Source of the DNA: Hofstenia miamia
Taxonomy: Eukaryota; Xenacoelomorpha; Acoela
DNA length: 64,000 nt
Assembly (NCBI GenBank): GCA_004352715.1
Contig: SCFE01000108.1
Coordinates: 498,292-562,291, forward strand
Direction: 5' to 3'
Shown: positions 13,742 through 26,481 of the stretch, one piece after another
How the letters are laid out: each line of letters opens with the position of its first letter
Numbering within the stretch: the first letter of the stretch is position 1
Translations under genes and position numbers: made by a program
The notes under the pieces: generated by a model
Databases searched by the model: none
What the model was told of the DNA's origin: nothing
Seen by the model: only the letters and a program-made list of their open reading frames with translations

Positions 13742-13978
13742 GATGTATGTGGTGAGCTCAGTGTAAAAAATCAGTAAATGTGTTTAGCATGTTTGTGTCT
13801 CCAATTGTATTTTGTCGATGTAAAAGTGCACATTTTAATTTTTTTCTAAATTTTTTGTAATTTTTTTCTACTCTAGTCTCATTATCTAAATCATTCCAAA
13901 TATTAGAGGCTGCTCGATGAAAACTAGGATATGAAATACTGCTACAAATAAACTTATGTGATCGAGGATTTACTTTTA
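13742..13978 (-). mobile_element. LINE 3' fragment, copy 1
   Basis: The minus strand just below the gap reads FHRAASNIWNDLDNETRV. This is the C-terminal signature of many non-LTR retrotransposon ORF2 proteins (Arg-rich stretch, then W-N-x-L). The upstream part is interrupted by stops and then lost in the N run at 13979-14527. It is a separate copy from the next entry, because the same domain occurs again at about 14690-14800. Confidence 0.55.
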
Positions 13979-14527
13979 NNNNNNNNNNNNNNNNNNNNNN
14001 NNNNNNNNNNNNNNNNNNNNNNNNNNNNNNNNNNNNNNNNNNNNNNNNNNNNNNNNNNNNNNNNNNNNNNNNNNNNNNNNNNNNNNNNNNNNNNNNNNNN
14101 NNNNNNNNNNNNNNNNNNNNNNNNNNNNNNNNNNNNNNNNNNNNNNNNNNNNNNNNNNNNNNNNNNNNNNNNNNNNNNNNNNNNNNNNNNNNNNNNNNNN
14201 NNNNNNNNNNNNNNNNNNNNNNNNNNNNNNNNNNNNNNNNNNNNNNNNNNNNNNNNNNNNNNNNNNNNNNNNNNNNNNNNNNNNNNNNNNNNNNNNNNNN
14301 NNNNNNNNNNNNNNNNNNNNNNNNNNNNNNNNNNNNNNNNNNNNNNNNNNNNNNNNNNNNNNNNNNNNNNNNNNNNNNNNNNNNNNNNNNNNNNNNNNNN
14401 NNNNNNNNNNNNNNNNNNNNNNNNNNNNNNNNNNNNNNNNNNNNNNNNNNNNNNNNNNNNNNNNNNNNNNNNNNNNNNNNNNNNNNNNNNNNNNNNNNNN
14501 NNNNNNNNNNNNNNNNNNNNNNNNNNN
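13979..14527. other. Assembly gap
   Basis: N run of 549 bases between two LINE fragments. It probably hides more LINE sequence. Confidence 0.95.
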
Positions 14528-14559
14528 AAATGTATATAAAAACTATAAACTAACACATG

Positions 14560-15930
14560 ACAAAAATATTTACAAAACTAATTAAATATGCAATATTAAT
14601 TAAAGGGCAGTTTTAAAAGTAATTTGACCATGCGTTGAGTTTATTATCTATGCCCAATAATGTTTGCCTACTTAATAAAAATTGTTTTATTTTTTTCTTG
14701 AAGTGTTTATATCAATACTTAAATCATTCCAAGAGATTGAACATTTAAAAGAAAATGAATCTTGACGATTATTGATGCTAAAAAGTGTTTTACTTCTTTT
14801 ATTGATTTTGATGTAATAATTAAGAAAACTTAATGAACTTATTTCATGAATAAATTTGTGAATCATACATAAACATTGATACTGAATAAAGTAAAAATAT
14901 CATATGATGATCTTAATTGCCTTATGGATTCATGTTTTTCCATATAATTAAGTGTTCTAAATGCCCAGTTAAACATTTTCGCTAATGATGAACGTTTTTG
15001 CAATGTTCGTTTTTGAAAAAGAAATGCACAGTAATTAAATTGACTTAAGACAAATGAATGCATTAGTTCTACATGCGATGATTTTCCTACATGGCGCAAA
15101 TGGTACAAATATTTTATTCCACATGCCATCTTTTTTAATTTGTGGGAGAAGAAATTATCGAATTTTAAGTCATTGTCTATTAATACACCTAGATAGTTTA
15201 CACATTTACTTTGACTAATTTCGTTACCACAAACATAATTTTAATATTTTCAGTAAGTATTTGTTGTTGTTTAGATGAAAGGATGATAAATTGAGTTTTG
15301 TCAGAATTGATTTTTAGTTTATTACGATTGAGAGGTTTTCAATATATATTGTCAAATGTTTAGTTGCCTCAAAAGGATTTTTTGCTGTTCGTAATATACA
15401 AATATCATCTGCGTACTGGTAAATAGTTCCATTTGTCAAGGATTTTGAAATATCATTTACCTATAATGTAAATATAATGGGCCCTAATACAGTTCTTTGG
15501 GACACACTAAGATTTTTAGCAGTATATTCTGAAAAAATATGGTCGATTTTAACTCGTTGCTTGCGATTGCTTAAGAAACTAATAATAAAATTTATTGCAT
15601 TGAAACTAAAACCTTGTCGCCTTATTTTTGTTTTAAAATATCGAAATTCATTGAGTTAAATGCTTTACTTAAATCAAGTAAGGCCACCGCTGTAAACAAA
15701 TTTTGATTCGAATTTATTTTAATCTTTTCTGTGATTGATAACATTGCGTCAGATGTACTGAATTTAGGTCGAAATCCAAATTGATTATTTGATAACATTT
15801 TATTGTCATTAATAAACTTGTAGATTTGTGCAGTTAGAAGTTTTTCAAATATTTTTGAAAAAGGGTGTGTTATACTAATTGGTCGATAGTTCAATGGATC
15901 TAGTGGTTATCCTTTTTTGTATAACGGTGA
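14560..15930 (-). pseudogene. LINE reverse transcriptase remnant, copy 2
   Basis: On the minus strand, from high to low coordinates, are RT motifs of a non-LTR element: MNYRPISITHPFSKIFEK (15840-15894), QFGFRPKFST, then LLDLSKAFNSMN (about 15640-15680), the TVLGPIIFTL region near 15470-15500, and the catalytic YADD at about 15404-15415. The C-terminal part follows (KYLYHLRHVGKSS at about 15110, SISWNDL at about 14725). Several stops and frameshifts break it. It is a dead copy of a CR1/Jockey/L2-like element; the clade cannot be fixed by eye. No endonuclease part is seen upstream, so it is 5' truncated. Confidence 0.85.
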
Positions 15931-15942
15931 AATATCAGATTG

Positions 15943-15945
15943 CCT

Positions 15946-15982
<37 letters not shown>
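15943..15982. repeat. (AAT)n microsatellite
   Basis: A clean AAT trinucleotide run at the upstream border of the LINE remnant. Confidence 0.9.
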
Positions 15983-15983
<1 letters not shown>

Positions 15984-17896
15984 TTCTTAGAATCAGAAAG
16001 AAAACATCTTATAATCTAATTAATTTACAAAAAATAGAACTATTTTTTTAAAATATTTTTTGAGAATTGTATCGGGAAAGAAACTATTGCTCGTAATTTT
16101 GTCATATAGCTTGTTATCCTTGTCCAAAATAAATTCATTCATTGGTATATAAGATTCCAATAGCAATACTCCCATTTTGTGCATTATGTTAGCTGTGATT
16201 AATCTTCTGTAGGTTGTGTTTGAAACAACCTCCACACACTTTAATGCAATAGTTTATATGAATGGAAATCATTGTTATATATAAATAATTCAAGTTTTTA
16301 AAGCTGTAATGTAATTTTTTCTCAAGTTTGTTATCGTGTTCATCAAATCTGATGTAAAGTATGCGACTTTAGCTTAAATAGTTTCTGTGGACTATTATAC
16401 AATAATTGCATTTTGGCATTTGTATAGTTATCTAATAAATTATATTAATAGTGTTATAATGATAAATGACATGTGAGAATATTTTTCTATTTAGCAAGTT
16501 GATTGTATTCAACAAAATATTATTAAATTTTATAGATTATGCCAGCTTACGAAATAATATAATTTTCGAAAATTACTATGAAAAGAAAATCACACTTAAG
16601 CTTCAAGAATATTTTAAGACCTAATGCATTTTTTTAGTTTATTTTTGTACCTAAATGCCTATGCTATGCTATATACATTTAGTAAAATTAGAATGCTAGA
16701 GGCCCGTTCCCGATAGTGGTCCCTGCTCTAGCTCTGCAAAATTGGAATCGGGACTTGATAACTTCTATGTTTTATAGGAACATAGCATATGTTTATACTG
16801 CCTACGCTTGAGATTCGAAGCGATTACTATTTGCACATTTTTACCAGTTAAATCTAAGTTCCTCAAAAGTTTGATGAATTAGTTTTCCAAACTATTTTTT
16901 GTCTATTTGCAATACTTGACATTATTAAGGTAATTAATGTAATTTTGAGTCTGTGTTTAAAAAATCTGTGAATGCCAATTAAATAATAATTAAGATTAGT
17001 TAGTCTTAATAATAACACTTACTGGTTGATTGCAAAAAAACTCATAGATAAGCGATGCACCTTTGTTCGTCACACAAAAATAATGGAATTTAGACTCTTT
17101 AAAGTGATTTGATCCAAAATTAAAGCGCCACAAGGATTGCTAGTGAAAGGGTGAATTGGTCGTTATTATTCGGCCCAGAAGGTCCTCAGAACATGTAGTT
17201 TTTCAAAATCGGATCAGCCCACTTAGCCTGAAATCAACCTGTTAGTATATAAATTTTAGCCCCATTTCAAACCACTGATCACTCATTATTGGACCGGCCA
17301 ACATCCTGCGTCCCATAAAGACTGAGTCAGCCCAACCCATTTCCAACCCTCTGCTATTGCATAATTGTGCAATCAGAACACGAATATTGCTTCTGAAGCT
17401 GCTCGCAGGTTGTGTACACTGTTTGGAACATTAATAAGTAGTTACCACCAACAAGTGGTAGTGTGAAATGACCAGTAATTTGCCAAAAAACTCTACCTGC
17501 TTGCTTTTGTTATTTTAGTTGATAAAAATATATGTAAAATTTTCAAATCGTTTTTTCTTCAAATTTTGCCCAATTTTTGTCCACATTGCAATGGTGGCGT
17601 AACAAATTATTGTTAATAGTGGCAAGTAATATTTATTACCCAGAATATTAACTAACTAATTGTTAAATTATAAAATTAGTTAGGGATAATTTTCTGAAAT
17701 GTTGATATTAAGGAGTGAGCAATTGCCTCCTTTGCCCCCCCCACTTTGTATTTTAGACTATTGTTGATTGCATGCTATAAATCGGCTTCCAAAGGTATTT
17801 AACTTTTGTAATTAACTATTCATTGCAGAATTTATTTTTAGCCATTATTAGTCAGCCACTTATACTACCTTTTTAGGGTAAAATCTATTAACAGTA
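15983..17896. other. Intergenic stretch with hAT-like GC patches
   Basis: A minus-strand frame at 16020-16235 looks mildly coding but is unassigned. GC-rich patches with GGCCC-type words (about 16700-16740 and 17160-17340) resemble the subterminal regions of hAT elements seen elsewhere in this window. I could not pair them with ends or target duplications. Confidence 0.35.
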
Positions 17897-20800
17897 ATGT
17901 CAGAAGACCCTATTAACACTGAAATTAATACTCTGAATTTAAATGAAAACGAAAAGCAAGAATTGAAGGAATTCTTTCAAGAAAAAAAATGGGGGGTAAA
18001 AGAGTTCAAATGGTACGCTGATGTCATAAAGGTAAATCGTATTGAATCAGATATCTATGAAATTGAAACTTTCCTTGAAGTATAAAGTAATTTTAGTTTC
18101 TAAAGCATGGAGACGACTTTATGCTACCAAAAGGAGAAATTGGGACTGCAATAAGATGCTTGGGTGGAAATCCATCGGAAGCCTATCTCAAACAGCTAAT
18201 AGAAAACAATTGTGCTGGTAATACTAATTTGAAATATTTTTTAGAAAATGTCAATACATTTTGCTCAACATTTGTAATACTAAATTGAAAATGGCTCTGG
18301 TAATTTTGTTATTGAGATCAGTGGCGTAGCAAGCCAAGTATTTAATGGTAGGCACTACTAATTTTAAATCTAGTCAGACATGCTATAGTTAAACATTTCA
18401 GCTTTTTTTCATTTAAAATAGTATTTCATAGTGTAATGGTTTCAGTAGATGCATTCATAGGCTAATTGCTAAAAGCAACCTTGAATTACTTTTAGATATT
18501 ATGCCTACTATATGTATAAGTGAAAAATAAAAAATTTATAGATTACTCAGAAAATTTTAAATCAACAGATTTAGGTTATTTAATGTCATTGTAAACATAA
18601 AAGATGCACAATCAATTTAAGCTTTTTTTATCATTGTCATCAAATCTGATTTTGGAAGCCTTAATGCAGAAAAGCTCATTATGCAGTTGAAGATAGTACG
18701 AGCATAGTTCTGAGTATAGTTAATAAAAGTTAAAAAATATCCTCATTGGCCCATCACAATGTGTATGGCCTTCTTACGAAGACATTATCTCAGAATGAGA
18801 AATTGTTGCTACTTCTAGAATGCAAACAGTTCACATACTTTACTTTGTGGAGTATTTAATAATTATCCATTAGTGCTGATTCAAGGTTTAATATCTTCAA
18901 AAATTTTTTGGGAATACTGAACAATAGCTCAAAAGTTTTCGGAGGTACTATCTATGTAATCAATTTTATCAACAGCTTTTCTAGTATCTCAATGACATGA
19001 ATATAGAATTCCAAGCCTAGCAAAGTACAAGAAAGGCAAAAATATAAAATAGGTCTTTATATTAAACAAAATGTAAAACTCGATCTTGTTCATATAAAAT
19101 ACTGATTGTAAAAACATATGTAGATGTTCAGCTACAAGTTTCTTTGATTTCTGGAGATTCTTCCAATAGAAATTGACTTACAAAAAATTCACATAAAAAT
19201 AGGTGAGTCAGCAAGAAGGCATAGATATTAAAATGATTTTCATTAATATATTTGAGACTTAAGTCTTATAAAATAGCTAAAAATTAAAAAATTTAGAAGA
19301 GTTCATTTAATTGAAAAAATATTTAATTTTTAATTTTACAATAATCCTAACCTATACAGACATTTATTAAGGCTAGAATACCTATGTTTACCAATGCTCA
19401 GTTGAAGTGGGCTTGCTCAACCACCATGAAGCCAATTTTTGCTAACTGATCCTACCTCTTTCCAGCTAGGCAGAGGTTAAGAAACAATATTATTATTATT
19501 CTTTTACAAGCAATAGGAAAAACTATGACTTAGGACATCTTCCACTTAGAGCATTACTGACACAAAATGCCCTTGATCAGTGGCTTACGCAGTGGGGAAA
19601 ATGCTGGAATGTCCCCCGTCAGGTTTTCAAAAATGATTTTGACTGGCTAAATCAAAAAGATTTTTGGTAAAAAAATGAAAGATTTAAAACCGTGTGTACG
19701 CCCCTGCTCTTGATTACTATTTTAGCAAGTGGCATTGTCAAGCATTTGCCAAGATTTTATTTTCTAGGTAAATGATTTTTTCAAAAATTGTGAGTGTGTT
19801 CGATGCTATAGACACACACATTTGGAAAAAAATAGCCATGATACCAACCCTTCTATAAAATCAAACAGTACAAATACTAGCACAGATTGCATTCTTGCTG
19901 TAGAATTCTATTGACAAAAAGCATACAATAATATTTCATATTCTACCTGTATACAAATTGTTTATGTCACCATGGCATTCATTTTCAAAAGCCCATGAAT
20001 TGATCTGTGAAAATTAGGTGTAAACATTATACAATTGCATGCATTTTCAAATGAAAATTTTTGAAAATCATAGTCTAGGGGGGCAGTGCCTCGTTGAACC
20101 CCCTGGGTACGCCGCCTGATTGAGATCAAAATCTTGAATTTGATATAAGCTAAAGAAAAAGAAATTTTTCTTAATGGGCAAGGCAATGCTAATGTTCACT
20201 ACACCTCATAGGTATTTGTGATATATTACTTCTAAATCATGGTATATTTCAATTATAAATTGTAATTAGAAAAGGCTTAAGACTTTTGAAGCGGAAGTGC
20301 CTCTTCGTTTTGAACAGGTCTAGAAGTGGGGTAGGATTTCAATATAAGAAAAAATTATATGATTCTTTCTTATATATTTTATGAATGCAATTCTTGGATG
20401 AAGTTTTTCCACAATTTGAACTGAGTTCAGAATGGAGTTTATGGCAAAAGCATGAAACAATATCATTCTGAAATTTGCTTATTGAAAATGACATTGAGAG
20501 AATACCAGAGTACCAGTGGTTAATGGAGAGAAATTGAACAACATTTAATAAATTTAAATCTGCATTTATGCTACAAATATATGTATATTTTCATGCCATT
20601 TTATTTTCCTTCAAAATGTTACCATAGGCGTAGCCAGGGGGAGGGGGCGAAGCAGGCCCTGCCCCCAAATTGTCAAAGTTTTGATTCTGAAGTTGAGCTT
20701 TTTTGAAAATATAAGGAAATTATATCGCTTGAATTATTCCGTAAACGTGAGATTGAAATGGACCCCTTAACTATTTTTGGCTATGCCAATGAATGTTACC

Positions 20801-22605
20801 TGACGTTTTGCAACATACAGTACTCAATGAAAGAACAGAAGTATTTAGGAAAACAAATTCTTTAGCATGCACAAGTATTAATCTATCTCCCCAATTGCTC
20901 AGAGTTGTTTTGCACTTTAGTTGCTTGCACTCACTACCAACCAATAACAATAATGAGAAAAATGCATGTATATGAAATACCGAATTGAGCAAACTAAATT
21001 ATTTACTAATCAAAGATTTATATTAACTTGGCAGCTATAAAAGAATTTTCTAACATGGTTTTCATAACATTATTACGGTATTCTTTAAGAAATTTACCTA
21101 AACATTGTTTGCCTTCACTCTAAGTTATTGCTGATTTATGCACTCAAAACAATATTTTAAATCCATTGCAAATGATGTCCAGAAGCAAACATGTATTGTT
21201 AAATGTAACCTTTTCATTTGAAATATCCATGAATAACACCTTCGAATGCCAAATGTTCAAACATTTGAATTGGCAGCATTAGGTTTTGAATCAATTATGA
21301 GAAATAAAATTGATTCCAAGTTAACCCTAGTCAACTCAATGGAAAAAATAACATTATTTTGCATTCGAATGACATCACTATACTTCATTCCATTTGTTAA
21401 AATTTTCAACTTAGATAGTAGAGAGTGACATCGAGTACACGATAATGATGATTATTAAAATAATGCAGATCTAAATCACCGCTCGATTTGAGAAAGATCC
21501 ACGGTATTAAGCAATACCAATGGATTGAATTTTCTCTTACTCTAAGGTCTCGAATTATCGGGACCCCGTTTTTTGACTTGCAGATTTTCTATTTTAGATC
21601 AATTGTTTTATTTAATATAAAAATAAAACAAATATTTTGACTCCATTAAAAGTAACCACTAATTAATATGTTCACATTTTTGTTAAGCCCTGATTAGCAG
21701 AGATAAATTTTTTTGTCAATATGAAGTAAATGTTGATCGGTTTTTCAAAGTTAATACAATTGTACAAATTTGAACATTAGATTAGGATTAATTGAGTATT
21801 ACGTTACACAGACATTTGGATAATTTAAAAGAGAACCCAAATAATTTAGAAAACTCCGTTTTTATATGCAAAAATTACAAGAAATCGCAGACCCTCGATA
21901 GTTTAGACCCCCTCACATCAAAGTCATAGTTTCAGGTCGGATCAGATCAGGTCGGGTTCGGATCCAGATTTGTCTTTGTTATTCTCTAATAACGAATACA
22001 CACTGATGTGGAGTTAAAAAAGGAAGGTTTTCGCTGCCACTACTGGGGGATTGTCAATGAAAGTGAATTTACGGCTGGTGGGGAAACAGTGGATTGAAAG
22101 GCAAAAATTTATAGTACAAGAACTTCGCATTTCTAGTTTATTTGAATATTGTAAATCAAATTACACGTACACAGATAAGAGTTAATCCAACGAACAACAT
22201 CAAATTGAAAACCATTCCATAATTATGCATGATATTGATAATTATACAAAACTGATTGAATTAGAATATTTAGAAAGTATGTAAAATTTCAAATTGTAGT
22301 TTTTTTCGAAGTGCAGAAAATGTTTGGATTTAAATTTTAGTGATTTAATGGTAGCATTATTTTGAAATCGAAAATGAAAATTATAATTTATTGAGAAATT
22401 TTTCATCTATTTTTAATTGATTATGAGTATTTTTAGAGTGTGAAAAGATTACATTTCTATTATTCTTGCGCTTATCTAATGATGTTTTACAGAATGAGGA
22501 TCCAAAAGCTCTCAGTCGAGCATTCAATAAATTTGATCTTAACAAAGATAAGTTTATCACGCCAAATGAATTACAGTAAAAATTTATATTGAATTTACAT
22601 TATAA

Positions 22606-22650
<45 letters not shown>

Positions 22651-22740
22651 NNNNNNNNNNNNTTCAATAAATTTGATCTTAACAAAGATAAGTTTATCAC
22701 GCCAAATGAATTACAGTAAAAATTTATATTGAATTTACAT

Positions 22741-22781
<41 letters not shown>

Positions 22782-24126
22782 TTACATTAAAGTTTAAAAT
22801 TGTATAGATTCAATGAATATGTATCTCTATAATTGTTATTTCATGTAAGTAGCAAACTCAAAGATTTATGTACTTGCCAATGGAGCAAGACAAGTGTCGA
22901 CCAAAAAATAGTATTAAAACAGATTGTTTGTAAAAAATTTTTTTAATATTTTAGTTTTTACTAAAAATTGAGGCGGAATGAATAATGAAATTTATTGGAA
23001 ATTCCTAAATTTCAACAATTGTAGAACTATTCAAATGAGATTTTATGCTTAAACTAAGGCTGTAATTTCTTTGGAAATGCAGTAAGAGTAAATTATTATT
23101 TTTAAAGTTTTTTCATTAAATTTGTTACAATGCTGTTTCTTTTTCAAATTTGGAGTATTTTCATTTTATTTCCATATTAAATATTCATAGGATGTTATTT
23201 ATGCTTTTTAGACATGTCTTGCTAAATTTTGGAGAGAAACTTACAGATGCACAGGCAAAAGATTTGATTGATAAGGTAGTCGAATGCTTATCAAATGTAA
23301 CTAACCATTTTGAATGTACAAGAAAATAGAATTGTAGGTATATTTATTCAATAACGAACAAGCTTTATTTCTAATATCTCTTGGCTAAGTATTGGATGCC
23401 ACATAGTGCTTCCTTTCAGCTATCACGGAAAAATATTTGTAGAGGAGTTTTTGAACTTAGAAACGCGTTGTCAAAGTGTCAAAAATTTTTTAACACAGTA
23501 ATGTATATGAAAATAATACAAATTCTTCCATTTTAATGTTAAATGAGGTTTTCAATGTTTAATAAGTTTTCTCACATTAAATTTGACTCAAATTTGACCA
23601 CGAGTAAATTTGATAAACCTAAAAATTTTTGACTAAGAATTGAAAATCGTTTACATTCAATGGCATGCAATCTTGAAGAGCATCATGTATAATCATATAG
23701 AAAAAAAATATGTTTAAAAGAAAATTTTGAACATCTTTATGCTAACAGAAGGATTACAGCAGTACCTATTGAACTGGATATACAGCTAATATTTTATATG
23801 TACAATGACATGGTTTTGGACAAACTAAAAATATATGTTCAAAAGAAAAATTTATATTCATAGGCGTGTGAAAATTTAATATTTTTAAGTACATATCTCT
23901 AATATAAGTTTAAAAAATAGTAATTCTGTCTTTGTAATTGTAAAAATGTTTTTAATACAAATACACGTTAAATATTATAATTATATGATGGATAATTAAC
24001 AAATAATTTTTTGATTACATGCCTAAGTTTCAAAATATTTTCTTTATTTAGTTTGATTTAAATAATGACGGAAAACTGTGCATACAAGAATACTGTCGGG
24101 CAACAGTTTCTCTACCTCTATTATGA
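17897..24126 (+). CDS. Calmodulin-like EF-hand protein, five exons
   Basis: The proposed exons are 17897-17995 (or to 18031), 18097-18273, 22493-22575, 23212-23275 and 24052-24126; phases are consistent and the stop is TGA. The protein of about 165-177 residues aligns along its length with calmodulin. Exon 2 has the EIGTAIRCLGGNPSEA stretch that follows EF-hand 1, exon 3 holds EF-hand 3 (loop DLNKDKFITPNE), exon 4 has HVLLNFGEKLTDAQ, and exon 5 holds EF-hand 4 (loop DLNNDGKLCIQE). The loops of EF-hands 1 and 2 have lost their acidic ligands, so only the C-terminal pair should bind calcium. That pattern also occurs in myosin light chains and other calmodulin relatives, so the cellular role is open. 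The exon 1 end (17995 or 18031) and the exon 2 end are the least certain borders. An AATAAA lies 28 bases after the stop. Confidence 0.75.
18319..20118. mobile_element. hAT-type element, 1.8 kb, intronic
   Basis: The ends are CAGTGGCGTAGCAAGCC and, inverted, CAGGCGGCGTACCC. They are flanked by a perfect 8-bp direct repeat ATTGAGAT (18311-18318 and 20119-20126), the target-site size of hAT transposons. No transposase is recognisable inside, so it is non-autonomous. It sits in the second intron of the calmodulin-like gene and contains a smaller element of the same type. Confidence 0.8.
19578..19706. mobile_element. hAT-type MITE nested in the larger element
   Basis: A 129-bp element with ends CAGTGGCTTACGCAGTGGGG and CAGGGGCGTACACACGG (inverted). 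It is flanked by 8-bp repeats CCCTTGAT and CTCTTGAT that differ at one position. Confidence 0.7.
20623..20791. mobile_element. hAT-type MITE with perfect 8-bp target duplication
   Basis: A 169-bp element starts CATAGGCGTAGCCAGGGGG and ends with the related inverted sequence CATTGGCATAGCC. AATGTTAC is repeated exactly on both sides (20615-20622, 20792-20799). Confidence 0.85.
21545..21915. mobile_element. Possible pogo/Tigger-like MITE
   Basis: GGTCTCGAATTATCGGGACC at the left and an imperfect inverted counterpart (GGTCTAAACTATCGAGGGTC read on the minus strand) at about 21893-21912 suggest a short inverted-repeat element. The match is partial and no target duplication is clear. A GC-rich patch with hAT-like words follows at 21935-21970. 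Confidence 0.3.
22523..22760. repeat. Exon 3 region repeated across a 12-base gap
   Basis: The 3' part of calmodulin-like exon 3, its donor and the (TA)n that follows (from 22523) recur exactly from 22663, separated by (TA)n and 12 N. An exact repeat meeting at a gap inside a microsatellite points to two unmerged contig ends rather than a real exon duplication. Confidence 0.8.
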
Positions 24127-24153
24127 GGCTTCAATTTACACATTGACAAATTC

Positions 24154-24159
24154 AATAAA
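24154..24159 (+). promoter_or_regulatory. Polyadenylation signal AATAAA
   Basis: Lies 28 bases after the stop of the calmodulin-like gene and supports 24052-24126 as its last exon. Confidence 0.6.
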
Positions 24160-24290
24160 AGTGTATTTATATTTTGTAAACAGTTTTGTATTTTGCATTT
24201 TCTAAAATAAACTTTAATTCTATAGGTATTAATTATTATTTTTTCTTTATACATAGTGTTATTTACTAAAACATATATATAAATAAATAA

Positions 24291-24325
<35 letters not shown>

Positions 24326-24330
<5 letters not shown>

Positions 24331-25288
24331 TCGTGGCCACTGGATTAGCAACAACGAAAAAAACAGATTTTATTTCAAAAAAACGCTATATAAACATGCA
24401 GTTTTCAAATAAACACAATATAATGGCGCATTTGGCATAACGTTAAATCACAATCACTGAAATGTTTTTAATACTTGGTATGTCCACCTTTAGCAGCAAT
24501 AACTGCTTTAATGCGATCTGGCATAGACTCCACCAACGCACAACAGTAGGCAGGTGATATTTGCTGCGTCCGTACCATCTTAATTTTATCCATTAGGTCT
24601 TGGTAACTAGTTGGTCGGAATGTTCACACTTGCCTTTGTATACCGCTGTCCTGAAGGTCGTCGAATGAGCTTGTTGTGATTGTGGAATACTGTGATGTTT
24701 GTCTCGTCTGAGAACATGTCTTTGTGCTTATCATCAGCACTCCATGCTCTGTGCCGCATGCAAAAGCTAAGCCGGTCGGTGACATTTTTCTTGGAAAGAC
24801 GAGGCTTTGACGCTGCCTTGTAGGATTTTAAGTTAAAATCACAATGTAGTTGCCGACGAATTGTTCGAGCACTTACAGATGATGAGCAAGGCAATTGGGC
24901 ACAAATATCAACCGAAGAAACATTGGGAGAAGCTACAGCCAACCTGCGAATCAATGCATCTGTTCGCGCACTCGTAGCACGCTTCCGGCAAGCACTTTTC
25001 TTTGCCACATAGGATCCAGTTGTGCTGAGCCGTGATAAGCAATGTTGCACACAAGAGTAGTGGACTCTAAGTCGTTTACTAATATCATCACCATTTGTGC
25101 GCGGGAATGTCAGCTGATTTACCCATAATAACCACAAAAGCAATGAACGGGATGTTGTGACTACCACTTATAAGTAAGTGCATTTGTAATGATAGAGGAA
25201 ATTTCCTTTCTTTTACAACATTGCATAAGCGCTCAGCACACATACATACACTGCGCGTAGCTTGTTTCTAATCCAGTGACCACGACTG
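24326..25288 (-). mobile_element. Internally deleted Tc1 transposon in (TA)n
   Basis: The inverted repeats read CAGTCGTGGCCACTGGATTA at the left (24326) and CAGTCGTGGTCACTGGATTA, inverted, at the right end (25288). TA dinucleotides flank both ends. The element is 963 bp; intact Tc1-like elements are about 1.6 kb. (TA)n tracts continue on both sides, and the right one contains a gap at 25316-25503. Confidence 0.9.
24478..25167 (-). pseudogene. Tc1 transposase with deleted catalytic region
   Basis: The main frame (24607-25167) covers the paired-like helix-turn-helix region, the KPRLSKKNVTDRL stretch, and the first catalytic aspartate in DMFSDETN, ending after RRPSGQRYTK. The sequence then jumps, with a frameshift, to the family C-terminus (SMPDRIKAVIAAKGGHTKY at about 24478-24540). 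The second Asp and third Glu of the DDE triad are missing. The start codon region may lack the first residues. The product cannot catalyse transposition. Confidence 0.85.
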
Positions 25289-25503
25289 TACATATATATT
25301 TATATATATATATATNNNNNNNNNNNNNNNNNNNNNNNNNNNNNNNNNNNNNNNNNNNNNNNNNNNNNNNNNNNNNNNNNNNNNNNNNNNNNNNNNNNNN
25401 NNNNNNNNNNNNNNNNNNNNNNNNNNNNNNNNNNNNNNNNNNNNNNNNNNNNNNNNNNNNNNNNNNNNNNNNNNNNNNNNNNNNNNNNNNNNNNNNNNNN
25501 NNN

Positions 25504-25540
<37 letters not shown>

Positions 25541-26112
25541 CAGGGTGATCCTGATTTTCCCGCCGTTTTTTGTCTTAACTTGCTTGCTTTGAAAGGAAAT
25601 CCATATTAACTGTTCCCTGCTTAGCTTGTCACTTCAAAATCGTAGATATTTAGAAATCATCCTTTCACAGTATATTTGAAAGTTATAAAAGAAAATGGAT
25701 TATCGCGATTTTACTAACATTGAAATAGCAACCATTGTGTCATTTGCCATTGCATTCAATTGCGAGGAGGCCCGACGTATGTTCACAGATAAATTCCAAA
25801 AGGAACCACCTCCTGTTAGAACTTTCCGCAATGAATTGTACAGAACTCCCAGACCAACAACAATGGATGAGTTGAGAGGTAAATTACGTGAACTTCTGGA
25901 CAATATTGGCACTGACGCTGTTCAAAAATCCTATACATCTTTCCTGCGAAGATGCCGTCAATGCAAAATTGTGTAGGAGAACAGTTTGAACACTTGCTGT
26001 AACAATGACCTGTACATATTTCTGTATGTTATTGATATTTAAATAAAATTGGAAGCTAAACTCATAACTTCTGTTATATAAAATTTGTAGTACCCCGGTA
26101 AAAAAACGGCGT
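25541..26112 (+). mobile_element. Internally deleted mariner-type element in (TA)n
   Basis: It begins CAGGGTGATCCTGATTTTCC directly after (TA)n at 25541 and ends near 26112 just before a (TA)n-rich tract. CGCCGTTTTTT occurs near both ends in opposite orientation, giving a partial inverted repeat; the right outer end appears trimmed. It contains one intact short frame (25695-25976). Confidence 0.75.
25695..25976 (+). CDS. Mariner transposase deletion product, HTH fused to C-terminus
   Basis: An intact 93-codon frame. Residues 1-50 ([30 protein letters not shown]) match the N-terminal helix-turn-helix of mariner relatives with a DUF4817-type start. Residues about 51-93 ([24 protein letters not shown]) match the family C-terminal tail. 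The whole catalytic core is gone and the frame is kept. The protein could bind the element's ends and block them, like known deletion-derivative repressors in other transposon families, but that is inference. An AATAAA follows at about 26041. Confidence 0.7.
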   Translation: MDYRDFTNIEIATIVSFAIAFNCEEARRMFTDKFQKEPPPVRTFRNELYRTPRPTTMDELRGKLRELLDNIGTDAVQKSYTSFLRRCRQCKIV

Positions 26113-26138
26113 ATACATATATATACATATATATACAC

Positions 26139-26179
<41 letters not shown>

Positions 26180-26281
26180 TACATATATACACATATATAT
26201 ACACATATACATATATATATATATATATACATAAATACATATATATACATATATAAACACATATACATATACATATAAAAA

Positions 26282-26319
<38 letters not shown>

Positions 26320-26406
26320 TGTACATATATATACATATATACATGTATACACACATATACATATACATGTATACATACATACATATATATAAATATATAT
26401 ATATGC

Positions 26407-26439
<33 letters not shown>

Positions 26440-26481
26440 CTATATACATATATGTATATATATACATATTTATATATATAC

